Source of the DNA: Streptomyces sp. L2
GTDB lineage: Bacteria; Actinomycetota; Actinomycetes; Streptomycetales; Streptomycetaceae
Reading direction: 5' to 3'
DNA: 64,000 nucleotides
Assembly: GCF_004124325.1 (NCBI RefSeq)
Contig: NZ_QBDT01000001.1
Location: 4,588,001 to 4,652,000 of the forward strand
Every line of letters begins with the position of its first letter. The stretch's first letter is position 1. The notes under the pieces were generated by a model, which saw nothing but the letters and a program-made list of their open reading frames with translations, was not told the origin of the DNA and searched no databases. Both the position numbers and the translations under genes were made by a program. Positions 40,950 through 49,258 of this stretch are shown piece after piece.

Positions 40950-42043
40950 CCGGCGAGGCGCGCCCGCCCTGGCTGGTCTGCTTCCACCACGCGGGCGCCG
41001 GCATCTCCTGCTTCGCCCCCTGGCAGGGCGTCGTCGGCGACGCCGCCGAGGTCGTGCCGGTGCTGCTGCCCGGCCGGGAGACCCGTATCCGCGAGGCCCG
41101 CATCACCGACCCCGGTGAACTGGTCGCCGAACTGGAAGGGCTGCTGGGCCCGCTGCTGGAGGACCGGCCCTACCTGCTGTACGGGCACAGCCTCGGCGGT
41201 CTCGTCGCCTACACCTTCGCCCGGGCCCGCGAACGCGCCGGGCTGGCCGGGCCCGCCCTGGTCGCCGTCGGCGCCGTACAGCCGCCGCACCTGCGCTCCC
41301 CGGTGCTGCGCTCGGCGGAACTGCCCGACCGGGAGCTGCTGCGCGTCCTCGTCGCCTACGGGGCGCTGCCGCCGCAGGCCGCGGCGGGCGGGCACGTGTG
41401 GGAGCGGCGGGTGCTGCCCGCGCTCCGCGACGACCTGCGGCTGGCCGCCGCGCTGTGCGAGACCGAACAGACCCCGCTGCGGGCGCCGATGCTGGCGCTC
41501 GCCGCCCGCAACGACCCGATCTCGCCGCTCGTCGGCATGGCCGAGTGGGCGGACTACGCGCCCGCCGGGTTCGGGCTGCGCACCGTCGCCGGCGACCACT
41601 TCTTCGTCCGGGGCAAGGAGGCACCGCGCACCCTGCGGGCAGCCGCGCTCGGCCTGCGTCAGACCGACGGTCGGCAGCAGGCCCACTCTCCGTGCGCGGC
41701 GGACGGCACGCACCGGGGGGACGGCACGCTCCGGGCGGACGGCCTGCACCTGGCGGAAGGCACGCACCTGGCGGAAGGCACGCACCTGGCGGAAGGCACG
41801 CACCTGGCGGAAGGCACGCACCTGGCGGAAGGCACGCATCAGGCAGACGGTACGCACCATGCCGACCGTCCCCAGTCGGAGGCTCTCCAGACGGCGGCGG
41901 TCCTCCAACCAGCCGTTCTCCGGGCCGGGTTGAGCCGGGCGCGAGAGGCGGGCGGCACAGTCGGGACAGCGGTGAACGGTCCCACCGCGGCCGTCCTGCC
42001 CAGACAGCGGACCGAAGAACTCAAGTGCACGAGCGAGAGGTGA
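40946..42043 (+). CDS. Type II thioesterase with repeat-bearing C-terminal tail
   Basis: 365 residues, of which the first about 245 are a type II thioesterase: FHHAGAGISCFAPWQ, LYGHSLGGLVAYTFA (nucleophile Ser), LAARNDPISPL (Asp) and TVAGDHFFVRGKE (His). These enzymes clear misprimed carriers. The last about 120 residues are unrelated to the family and include five perfect GTHLAE hexapeptides plus degenerate ones, encoded by 18-bp repeats. The tail ends near the KS gene. Either the tail is real or the original stop was lost when the repeat grew. Confidence 0.88.
   Translation: MTGEARPPWLVCFHHAGAGISCFAPWQGVVGDAAEVVPVLLPGRETRIREARITDPGELVAELEGLLGPLLEDRPYLLYGHSLGGLVAYTFARARERAGLAGPALVAVGAVQPPHLRSPVLRSAELPDRELLRVLVAYGALPPQAAAGGHVWERRVLPALRDDLRLAAALCETEQTPLRAPMLALAARNDPISPLVGMAEWADYAPAGFGLRTVAGDHFFVRGKEAPRTLRAAALGLRQTDGRQQAHSPCAADGTHRGDGTLRADGLHLAEGTHLAEGTHLAEGTHLAEGTHLAEGTHQADGTHHADRPQSEALQTAAVLQPAVLRAGLSRAREAGGTVGTAVNGPTAAVLPRQRTEELKCTSER
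41747..41854 (+). repeat. 18-bp tandem repeats in the thioesterase tail
   Basis: Five identical units CACCTGGCGGAAGGCACG (41747-41836) and a sixth degenerate one, with weaker units upstream from about 41702. All keep the frame and encode HLAEGT. Perfect identity suggests recent expansion. Confidence 0.9.
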
Positions 42044-42050
42044 CAGGGCG

Positions 42051-42122
42051 ATGCAGCTGACCAGGAAGCGCGACCGCGCCATGCGGTCCGGGGCGCGGCG
42101 GTGGGCCGGGAGGCAGCGATGA
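42051..42122 (+). CDS. Possible 23-aa leader ORF coupled to KS-alpha
   Basis: A basic 23-residue frame ([20 protein letters not shown]...) whose stop overlaps the KS-alpha ATG (ATGA) and which starts 7 bases after the thioesterase stop. Only the overlap and position support it; it may simply carry ribosomes to the KS gene. Confidence 0.3.
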   Translation: MQLTRKRDRAMRSGARRWAGRQR

Positions 42123-43387
42123 CACGGCGCGTGGTCATCACCGGCATCGGAGTGGTGGCACCCGGCGGAGTGGGCACCAAGGAGTTCTGGTCCCTGCTCA
42201 CCGAGGGCCGCACCGCGACCCGGGCCATCTCCCTCTTCGACGCCGCCCAGTTCCGGTCCAGGATCGCCGCCGAGGCCGACTTCGACCCGTGGGCGGCCGG
42301 GCTGAACGCCCGCGAGATCCGCCGCATGGACCGGGCCGCCCAGTTCGCCGTGGTCAGCGCCCGCGAGGCGCTCGCCGACAGCGGCATCGACCTGTCCGGC
42401 GCCGACCCGGTGCGCACCGGCGTCACCATCGGCAGCGCGGTCGGCGCCACCACCGGCCTGGACACCGAGTACCGGATCGTCAGCGGCGACGGCGCCGACT
42501 GGCACGTCGACCACCGGTACGCCGTTCCCCACCTGTTCGACTACTACGTGCCGGCGTCCTTCGCCAAGGAGGTCGCCTGGACCGCCGGCGCCCAGGGGCC
42601 CACCGCCGTCGTCTCCACCGGCTGCACCTCCGGCCTCGACGCGGTCGGCCACGCCGTGGAACTCATCCGCGAGGGCAGCGCCGACACGATGATCGCCGGT
42701 GCCACCGAGGCGCCGATCTCACCGATCTCCGTCGCCTGCTTCGACGCCATCAAGGCGACCTCGCCGCGCAACGACGACCCGGCGCACGCCTCCCGCCCGT
42801 TCGACGCCAGCCGCAACGGCTTCGTCCTCGGCGAGGGCAGCGCCGTCTTCGTCCTGGAGGAGCGCGAGCAGGCCCTCGCCCGCGGCGCCCACATCTACGC
42901 GGAGATCTCCGGGTTCGCCTCGCGCAGCAACGCGTACCACATGACCGGGCTGCGCCCCGACGGCAAGGAGATGGCGGAGGCGATCCGCGTCGCCCTCGAC
43001 GAGGCCCGCCTCGACGCCACCGCCGTCGACTACATCAACGCGCACGGCTCCGGCACCAAGCAGAACGACCGGCACGAGACCGCCGCGTTCAAGCGAAGCC
43101 TCGGCGAGCACGCCTACCGCACGCCCGTCAGCTCCATCAAGTCGATGATCGGGCACTCGCTCGGTGCCATCGGCTCCCTGGAGATCGCGGCCTGCGCCCT
43201 CGCCATCGAGCACGGCGTGCTGCCGCCCACCGCCAACCTGCACGACCCCGACCCCGAGTGCGACCTGGACTACATCCCGCTGACCGCCCGCGAGCAGCGC
43301 ACCGACACCGTGCTGACGGTGGGCAGCGGATTCGGCGGGTTCCAGAGCGCGATGGTCCTCACCGGCCCGGAACGGAAGGCAGCATGA
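42119..43387 (+). CDS. Type II PKS ketosynthase alpha (KS-alpha)
   Basis: 422 residues. The active-site residues fall at exactly the positions known from the actinorhodin enzyme: Cys169 ([11 protein letters not shown]), His309 (INAHGSGTK), Lys341 and His346 ([12 protein letters not shown]). With the CLF it makes the poly-beta-ketone on the ACP. ATG 42119 has GGGAGG just before it; an upstream in-frame ATG at 42101 is less well placed. The CLF gene starts within its stop (ATGA). Confidence 0.98.
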   Translation: MTRRVVITGIGVVAPGGVGTKEFWSLLTEGRTATRAISLFDAAQFRSRIAAEADFDPWAAGLNAREIRRMDRAAQFAVVSAREALADSGIDLSGADPVRTGVTIGSAVGATTGLDTEYRIVSGDGADWHVDHRYAVPHLFDYYVPASFAKEVAWTAGAQGPTAVVSTGCTSGLDAVGHAVELIREGSADTMIAGATEAPISPISVACFDAIKATSPRNDDPAHASRPFDASRNGFVLGEGSAVFVLEEREQALARGAHIYAEISGFASRSNAYHMTGLRPDGKEMAEAIRVALDEARLDATAVDYINAHGSGTKQNDRHETAAFKRSLGEHAYRTPVSSIKSMIGHSLGAIGSLEIAACALAIEHGVLPPTANLHDPDPECDLDYIPLTAREQRTDTVLTVGSGFGGFQSAMVLTGPERKAA

Positions 43388-44637
43388 GTACGTCAACGGA
43401 CCTCCTTCAGCGGCCCGCCGAGGCGCCGGTCACCGGCTCCGTCTTCACCGGCATCGGCGTCGCCGCCCCCAACGGGCTCGGCACCGAGGCCTGGTGGGCG
43501 GCCACCCTCGCCGGGCAGAGCGGCATCGGACCGGTCACCCGGTTCGACGCCTCCGGCTACCCGGCCACCCTGGCCGGCGAGGTCCCCGGCTTCGAGGCGG
43601 CCGAGCACATCCCGTCCCGGCTGATGCCGCAGACCGACCACATGACACGGCTCGCCCTGACCGCCGCCCAGGAGGCCATCGACGACGCCGGCGTCACCCC
43701 GAAGGAACTCCCCGAGTTCGCCGCGGGCGTGGTCACCGCCAGCTCGGCCGGCGGCTTCGAGTTCGGGCAGCGCGAGCTGGAGGCGCTGTGGAGCAAGGGC
43801 GGCAAGTACGTCTCCGCCTACCAGTCCTTCGCCTGGTTCTACGCCGTCAACAGCGGCCAGATCTCCATCCGGCACGGCATGCGCGGCCCCAGCGGCGTCC
43901 TCGTCACCGAGCAGGCCGGCGGCCTCGACGCCATCGGCCAGGCCCGGCGGCAGCTGCGCAAGGGCAGCGGCCTCATCGTCACCGGCGGTGTCGACGGCGC
44001 GATCTGCCCCTGGGGCTGGACCGCCCAGCTGGCCGGCGGCCGGCTCAGCACCGGCACCGACCCCGCCTGCGCGTACGTCCCCTTCGACGAGCGGGCCGGC
44101 GGCCACGTGCCCGGTGAGGGCGGCGCCCTGCTCGTCCTGGAGGAGGAGAATGCGGCCCGCGAGCGCGGCGCCCGGATCTACGGGCGGCTCACCGGATACG
44201 CTGCGACCTTCGACCCGGCACCCGACAGCGGCGCGCCCTCCACCCTGCACCGTGCGATCGAACTCGCGCTCGCCGACGCCGGGTTGGCGCCCGGTGACGT
44301 CGACGTCGTGTTCGCCGACGCGGCCGGGGTGCCCGAGCTGGACCGTGCGGAGGCCGACGCGCTCGCCGCCGTCTTCGCCTCCGAGGCCGTACCGGTCACC
44401 GTGCCCAAGACCATGACGGGCCGGCTCGCCGCGGGCGGCGCCTCGCTCGACGTGGCCGCCGCGCTGCTCGCCCTGCGCGACGGCGTGATCCCGCCCACCG
44501 TGGGCACCACCCGCCCGGCCGACGGCATCCGCCTCGACCTGGTCACCGAGGCCAGGCCGGCGCCCCTGCGCAACGCCCTGGTGGTGGCGCGCGGACAGGG
44601 CGGGTTCAACGCGGCCCTGGTGGTCTCTGCGGCCTGA
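43384..44637 (+). CDS. Chain-length factor (KS-beta)
   Basis: 417 residues. The KS fold is kept, but the nucleophile is Gln177 in [10 protein letters not shown], the mark of a CLF; it decarboxylates malonyl-ACP for priming and sets chain length. In the segment that gates the tunnel, FEFGQREL, small or slim residues (Gly, Leu) stand where the octaketide actinorhodin CLF has bulkier Thr and Phe, which points to a longer, decaketide-type chain (inference from memory of that work). ATGA-coupled to KS-alpha. Confidence 0.97.
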   Translation: MSTSTDLLQRPAEAPVTGSVFTGIGVAAPNGLGTEAWWAATLAGQSGIGPVTRFDASGYPATLAGEVPGFEAAEHIPSRLMPQTDHMTRLALTAAQEAIDDAGVTPKELPEFAAGVVTASSAGGFEFGQRELEALWSKGGKYVSAYQSFAWFYAVNSGQISIRHGMRGPSGVLVTEQAGGLDAIGQARRQLRKGSGLIVTGGVDGAICPWGWTAQLAGGRLSTGTDPACAYVPFDERAGGHVPGEGGALLVLEEENAARERGARIYGRLTGYAATFDPAPDSGAPSTLHRAIELALADAGLAPGDVDVVFADAAGVPELDRAEADALAAVFASEAVPVTVPKTMTGRLAAGGASLDVAAALLALRDGVIPPTVGTTRPADGIRLDLVTEARPAPLRNALVVARGQGGFNAALVVSAA

Positions 44638-44721
44638 TGCCCGCGGCACCTCCCCCCGGTCCCCTTCACGTCCCCTTTCACCGACCCCACGACCCACGAG
44701 AACGCGAAGAAAGGCACTGCC

Positions 44722-44985
44722 ATGACGCTGAACGAACTGACCGCCCTGCTCCGTGAGTGCGCCGGCGAGGCCGAGGGCGTCGACCTCGACGGCGACGTCC
44801 TCGACGTCCCGCTCGCCGAACTCGGCTACGACTCCCTCGCCGTGCTCCAGACCACCGGTCACATCGAGCGCGAGTACGACATACAGCTCTCCGACGACAC
44901 CCTCGCCGAGGCGGACACCCCGCGTCTGCTGCTGGCGTACATCAACGAGAGCCTGGCCGGCAGCCGTACGCAGGTCGCCGCCTGA
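44722..44985 (+). CDS. Type II PKS acyl carrier protein
   Basis: 87 residues, four-helix ACP with the phosphopantetheine serine in LGYDSLAVLQTTGHIE. It has the canonical type II polyketide ACP pattern (MTLNELTALLRECAGEAEGV). It follows the CLF by 84 bases and is preceded by AGAAAGG. A strong terminator (45010-45060) follows, so it ends the PKS core operon. Confidence 0.97.
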   Translation: MTLNELTALLRECAGEAEGVDLDGDVLDVPLAELGYDSLAVLQTTGHIEREYDIQLSDDTLAEADTPRLLLAYINESLAGSRTQVAA

Positions 44986-45009
44986 CGCCCACGCGGACCG
45001 GCCCCCCGA

Positions 45010-45060
45010 CACGGCGCCCCGGCACGACAGCCTCCCCGCTGCCCGTGCCGGGGCGCCGTG
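45010..45060 (+). terminator. 17-bp perfect hairpin after the ACP gene
   Basis: Arms 45010-45026 (CACGGCGCCCCGGCACG) and 45044-45060, perfectly complementary, with a 17-base loop, 24 bases after the ACP stop. It probably ends the minimal-PKS operon. Confidence 0.8.
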
Positions 45061-45085
45061 ACCTTTCTGTCCTCCTACGACAGCT

Positions 45086-45133
45086 TTCCCGACTGCCTTC
45101 CCGACTGCCTTCACGACATCCTTCACGACAGCC
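45086..45133 (+). repeat. Four 12-bp direct repeats upstream of glycosyltransferase 3
   Basis: TTCCCGACTGCC twice, then TTCACGACATCC and TTCACGACAGCC, ending 18 bases before the ATG at 45152, between the ACP terminator and the gene. They may be a regulator-binding array or a small satellite. Confidence 0.7.
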
Positions 45134-45151
45134 TTCTGAGACGGAGCCCGA

Positions 45152-46315
45152 ATGCGCGTCCTGCTCGTGGTGACCCCCGTCAACAGTCACCTGCTTCCCA
45201 TCGTGCCGCTGGCCTGGGCCCTGTCCGCCGCGGGCCACCAGGTGCTGCTGTGCGGCGAACCCGTCGCCGTGGCGACCGCGCGGGCGGCCGGCCTGCACGC
45301 GGTGGAGGTCGACGCCCCGCCTCCCGCCCCTCCCGCGCCGCCGGCGCCCCGGCCGAAGCAGGCGCCCTCCCGGGCCGCCGCGCCCGGTCCGGGCTGGCAG
45401 CCCGACTGGGACAAGCTGGCGGCGAACTGGCAGCGCAGGGTGGGCCGCGTCATCGACGGCTACCTGGCGCTGGCCCGCGACTTCCGGCCCGACGTGGTCG
45501 TGTCCGACCCGCTGGAGTTCTCCGGGCCGATCGTCGCGGGCGCCCTCGGCGTGCCGTGCGTGGTGCACCGCTGGGGCCCCGACCTGCTCACGACCCAGGC
45601 CCGCGAGCCCGCCCGCCGCGCCCTGAAGTCCCTCGCGGAACAGGTGGGTTCACTCGGCGGACTGCCCGACCCCGCCCTGCTGCTCGACCCCTGCCCGCCG
45701 AGCCTCGTCGCCCCCGGCACCGACCCCGGTCGGCCGGTGCGCTTCGTGGCGTACAACGGGCCGGGCGGCTACCCCGGCCGGCGTGCGGCGGCGACCGGGC
45801 AGACGGTCTGCGTCTCGTACAGCACCCGGACGGTCGACGAGTGCGGCCTCGACGGCATCGCGGCCCTCGCGGAGGCGTTCGACGGCCTCGACGGCGTACA
45901 CGCCCTGATCACGCTCACCCCCGAGCACGCGGCCGCCCTCGGCCCGGTCCCCGCGAACGTCGAGGTCGTCGACCCCGCCCCGCTGTCCCTGCTCCTCGAC
46001 GGCTGCACGGCCCTGATCCACCACGGCGGCGCCGGCACCGGCCTCACCGCCCTCGCCCACGGCCTCCCCCAACTGGTCCTGCCCCAGGCACTGCCCGCCC
46101 TCGACGTGTACGGCGAACGGCTCGCCGCGCGCGGGGCGGGGATGCGGGTCGCCCTGGACGGGCAGTCGGACTCTGGGGTGCTGCGGGAGGCGGTGACGTC
46201 CCTGCTGGGTGATCCGGGGTTCGCGTCGGCGGCGCGGGATGTGGCGACCGAGATCGCGTCGATGCCGTTGCCGGCGCGCATGGTCCCGCAGATCGAGGAA
46301 CTGGCGCGGCGCTGA
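45152..46315 (+). CDS. Glycosyltransferase 3 (GT-B, antibiotic type)
   Basis: 387 residues, GT1 family: start MRVLLVVTPVNSHLLPIVPL, linker VAYNGPGGYPGRR, donor motif LIHHGGAGTGLTALAHGLPQ. A Pro/Ala-rich insertion (about residues 52-75, PPPAPPAPPAPRP) sits in the acceptor domain. It is a single-gene unit between the ACP terminator and a repeat-rich gap. Like the other complete transferases it is predicted to add a deoxysugar to the aromatic aglycone or to the growing sugar chain. Confidence 0.94.
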   Translation: MRVLLVVTPVNSHLLPIVPLAWALSAAGHQVLLCGEPVAVATARAAGLHAVEVDAPPPAPPAPPAPRPKQAPSRAAAPGPGWQPDWDKLAANWQRRVGRVIDGYLALARDFRPDVVVSDPLEFSGPIVAGALGVPCVVHRWGPDLLTTQAREPARRALKSLAEQVGSLGGLPDPALLLDPCPPSLVAPGTDPGRPVRFVAYNGPGGYPGRRAAATGQTVCVSYSTRTVDECGLDGIAALAEAFDGLDGVHALITLTPEHAAALGPVPANVEVVDPAPLSLLLDGCTALIHHGGAGTGLTALAHGLPQLVLPQALPALDVYGERLAARGAGMRVALDGQSDSGVLREAVTSLLGDPGFASAARDVATEIASMPLPARMVPQIEELARR

Positions 46316-46743
46316 GCCCCGCCAGGGGCGCGGCGAACGGCGCGAGCACCCCACGACGGCGGTCGTTTGGCCACGGCCTGGGCCCCTGCAAGGGGCGCGG
46401 GGAACCGCGCGAGCAACCGGCGACGGCCGTGGGCCCGAGACGATTGCCCAGCCCGGCAGACGCGACCGTACCGGGGTTGCAGCTCAGGCACATGATGGAC
46501 GTGCCCGGCGTCGGGTGCCGCCTTGCCCACCCTGCCGCCCCAGGCGGCAGACTGCCCAAGGCGGGGGCGGGTTGCCCAAGGCTGGGGGCGGGCGTCGGCC
46601 CCGAGGCGGGGGCGGGTTGCCCAAGGCTGGGGGCGGGCGACGGCCCCGAGGCGGGGGCGGGTTGCCCGAGGCCGGTCGGGGTTTGGCACGGGGAGAGGGC
46701 CACCGGAAGTGAATCCGGTGGCCCTCAGTGGGGTGCGGGGACG
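46316..46743. other. Gene-free, repeat-rich gap (428 bp)
   Basis: Contains two copies of the Streptomyces intergenic element (about 46321-46350 and 46385-46415, core AGGGGCGCGGGGAAC in the better one), then a GC-rich satellite with a 45-bp period (about 46558-46670; GGGCGGGTTGCCCAAGGCTG-like) and the terminator 46695-46726. No coding sequence is supported. Confidence 0.7.
46695..46726 (-). terminator. 13-bp hairpin after the NTF2-like gene
   Basis: Arms GAGGGCCACCGGA (46695-46707) and TCCGGTGGCCCTC (46714-46726), perfect, with a 6-base loop. It lies 17 bases downstream of the leftward gene that ends at 46744. Confidence 0.75.
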
Positions 46744-47196
46744 CTACGCCGCCAGGTCGTCCCGGGAGATCAGGCGGTGGCGGACCAGCCAGCGGCCGTT
46801 CTCGCGGACCAGTTCGTCCTCGCAGGTGGTGGACGCCTTGATGAAGGGGGCCTGGCCCCGGGGCGTCTCGATGACCAGGGCGTAGGAGCGGGCCCGTACG
46901 ACCTCGCCGCGGGCCTCGTCGACCGCGACCATGCCCATCCAGTGCCGGCGCTGGATGCCGTCCCGCTCGTACTGGGCGACGACCTGGCCGGCGACGGCGG
47001 CGATGGTGTCCCGGCCGACGGTCGGCTCCGGCTTGGCGTTGGCCGCGAAGACGCCGTCCTCGGTGAACGTCGCCGCCCACTCCTCGACCCGCCCGGAGTC
47101 GAGCAGCTGCATCTGCTGCGCGTAGAACTGCTGCACCTGCTGGTACAGCTCGGCGAAGCCGGCGCCCTGCGCGTACTCCGTCTCCGTCACGGTCAT
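46744..47196 (-). CDS. NTF2/SnoaL-like fold protein
   Basis: 150 residues of the SnoaL-like/NTF2 superfamily: EEWAATFTEDGVFAANAKPE, RDTIAAVAGQVVAQYERDG, RHWMGMVAVDEARGEVVRAR and an ending in VRENGRWLVRHRLISRDDL. Members serve as polyketide ring cyclases (SnoaL) or as partners in cofactor-free hydroxylation (SnoaL2/AclR type). No catalytic residue can be assigned with certainty. It is divergent from the ketoreductase gene at 47401. Confidence 0.85.
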   Translation of the reverse strand: MTVTETEYAQGAGFAELYQQVQQFYAQQMQLLDSGRVEEWAATFTEDGVFAANAKPEPTVGRDTIAAVAGQVVAQYERDGIQRRHWMGMVAVDEARGEVVRARSYALVIETPRGQAPFIKASTTCEDELVRENGRWLVRHRLISRDDLAA

Positions 47197-47400
47197 GGCG
47201 GTTCCTCCTGATGGGCCTGGGGTGTCGCCGCCGACTCTGGGCCGCTCCCCTCGCGCCCCGCTCGACACGGGACGGAGCACCACCCGTCCCCGCTCCTTCC
47301 AGCACCGCTCCATCGCATCCCGAGTCCACCCCTGCACCGTGGCGCCGTCCGGGTCCGGACCTGCAACAGCGACACCACCAGCGTTAGGGGAGCGCCCGAG

Positions 47401-48186
47401 ATGGCGAACAACGAGCAGAAAGTCGCCCTGGTCACCGGGGCCACCAGCGGAATCGGCCTGGCGGCGGCCCGGGCCCTCGGCGCCGCCGGACACGCGGTGT
47501 TCGTGTGCGCCCGCACCGCCGAGAGCGTCGAACTGACCGTCAAGGAACTGCGCGCCGAGGGCTACGAGGCGAACGGCACCACCGCGGACGTACGCGACCC
47601 GGAGTCCGTGCGCGCGCTGGTGGCCGCGGCCGTCGGGACGTACGGGCGGATCGACGTCCTCGTCAACAACGCGGGCCGTTCGGGCGGCGGCGTCACCGCC
47701 GACCTCGACGACGAGCTGTGGGACGACGTGATCGCCACCAACCTCACCTCCGTGTTCCTGCTGACCCGCGCGTTCCTGCGCGAGGGCGGGGCGCGCGAGC
47801 GCGGCTGGGGCCGCGTCATCAACGTGGCGTCCACGGCCGGCAAGCAGGGCGTCGTCCTCGGCGCCCCGTACTCCGCCTCCAAGCACGGCGTCGTCGGGTT
47901 CACCAAGGCGCTCGGCAACGAGCTGGCGCCGACCGGCATCACCGTCAACGCGGTCTGCCCCGGCTACGTCGAGACGCCGATGGCCCAGCGCGTCCGCCAG
48001 GGCTACGCGGCCGCCTACGACACCAGCGAGGACGCGATCCTGCAGAAGTTCCAGGCGAAGATCCCGCTCGGCCGCTACTCGACCCCGGAGGAGGTCGCGG
48101 GCCTGATCGGCTACCTCGCCACCGACACCGCCGCCTCCATCACCGCGCAGGCCCTCAACGTCTGCGGCGGCCTCGGCAACTTCTGA
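47401..48186 (+). CDS. Polyketide ketoreductase (ActIII-like, C-9)
   Basis: 261 residues, SDR family, strikingly like the actinorhodin ketoreductase: VALVTGATSGIGLAAARALG, VLVNNAGRSGGG, the catalytic PYSASKHGVVGFTKALG, and the C-terminal ITAQALNVCGGLGNF. It reduces the C-9 carbonyl of the nascent chain and fixes the first folding step, with NADPH. It is followed by the aromatase/cyclase after about 100 bases. Confidence 0.96.
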   Translation: MANNEQKVALVTGATSGIGLAAARALGAAGHAVFVCARTAESVELTVKELRAEGYEANGTTADVRDPESVRALVAAAVGTYGRIDVLVNNAGRSGGGVTADLDDELWDDVIATNLTSVFLLTRAFLREGGARERGWGRVINVASTAGKQGVVLGAPYSASKHGVVGFTKALGNELAPTGITVNAVCPGYVETPMAQRVRQGYAAAYDTSEDAILQKFQAKIPLGRYSTPEEVAGLIGYLATDTAASITAQALNVCGGLGNF

Positions 48187-48225
48187 TCCACCCGCCGCTC
48201 CCGCCAACCCCGAACCCCGTCATCA

Positions 48226-48275
48226 GATCAACGCAGATCAACGCAGATCAACGCATATCAACGCAGATTCACGCT
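48226..48275 (+). repeat. Five 10-bp direct repeats just upstream of the aromatase/cyclase
   Basis: GATCAACGCA three times, TATCAACGCA and GATTCACGCT, one per DNA helical turn, ending just before the ribosome site and 15 bases before ATG 48290. AT-richer than the surroundings. It may be a regulator array or a leader element. Confidence 0.75.
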
Positions 48276-48289
48276 TGGAGGCGTTCGCC

Positions 48290-49258
48290 ATGGCAGTACC
48301 GGTCCAGCAGCCGGTGACGTACGAGACCACGCACGCGGTCGAGGTGGCCGCCGACGCGGAGGCGGTGTACGCGGTCGTCGCGGACGCCCGCTCCTGGCCG
48401 CTGCGGTTCCTTCCCAACGTCCACGTGGAGCACCTGGAGGAGTCCGACGGCTTCGAGCGCATCCGCATCTGGGCCACCGCCAACGGCGCGGTCAAGTCCT
48501 GGACCTCGGTGCGCACCCTCGACCCGGAGGCGCTGCGCGTCACCTTCCGCCAGGAGGTGTCCACGCCGCCGGTGGCCGCGATGGGCGGCGAGTGGATCGT
48601 CACTCGGCTCGCTCCCGGCCGCTCCCGGCTGGAACTCAGGCACGACTTCAGCGCCGTCGACGACGCCCCCGAGAACGTCGAGTGGATACGGGCCGCCCTC
48701 GACCGCAACAGCGGCCAGGAACTGGACAACATCCGCCAGGTCGCCGAACTGGGCGGCCGGCTCGCCGAGTTGGAGTTCTCGTTCACCGACACCGTGCACA
48801 TCGAGGGCGACGGCACCGACGTCTTCGACTTCCTGAACCGCGCCGACCTGTGGCCCGAGCGGCTGCCGCACGTCGCCGCCCTCGACCTCACCGAGGACGA
48901 GCCGGGCGTGCAGGTGATGCGCATGGACACCAGCACCAAGGACGGCTCCGTGCACACCACTGAGTCGATCCGCGTCTGCTTCCCCGACGCGGCGGGCGGC
49001 CGCATCGTCTACAAGCAGACCACCGTGCCACTGCTGATGACCGCCCACACCGGGGCCTGGACCATCAAGGCGTCCGGCACCGGCGTCGACGTCTCCTCGC
49101 GGCACGACGTGCGGCTGCGCACCGACACCGTCGAGCGGATCCTCGGCGAGGGCGCCACCGTCGCGGACGCCCGCGCCTACGTCCACAAGGCGCTCAGCAC
49201 CAACAGCACCGCCACCATGAACCTCGCCCGCGCGTACGCGGAGGAACGCCGTGGCTGA
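48290..49258 (+). CDS. Didomain aromatase/cyclase (ActVII-like)
   Basis: 322 residues with two START/SRPBCC-type domains (residues about 10-150 and 160-310): HAVEVAADAEAVYAVVADAR then SWPLRFLPNVHVEHLEE in the first, and FSFTDTVHIEGDGTDVFDFL then NRADLWPERLPHV in the second. Didomain enzymes act on C-9-reduced chains to close and aromatise the first ring. GGAGG precedes ATG 48290. Its stop overlaps the GTG of the ligase fusion gene. Confidence 0.95.
   Translation: MAVPVQQPVTYETTHAVEVAADAEAVYAVVADARSWPLRFLPNVHVEHLEESDGFERIRIWATANGAVKSWTSVRTLDPEALRVTFRQEVSTPPVAAMGGEWIVTRLAPGRSRLELRHDFSAVDDAPENVEWIRAALDRNSGQELDNIRQVAELGGRLAELEFSFTDTVHIEGDGTDVFDFLNRADLWPERLPHVAALDLTEDEPGVQVMRMDTSTKDGSVHTTESIRVCFPDAAGGRIVYKQTTVPLLMTAHTGAWTIKASGTGVDVSSRHDVRLRTDTVERILGEGATVADARAYVHKALSTNSTATMNLARAYAEERRG

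Noticed and set aside
46429..47211. Open frame through the 46.3-46.7 kb gap
   Set aside because: Built from satellite repeats and antisense reading of the NTF2-like gene; codon pattern is not that of a gene.
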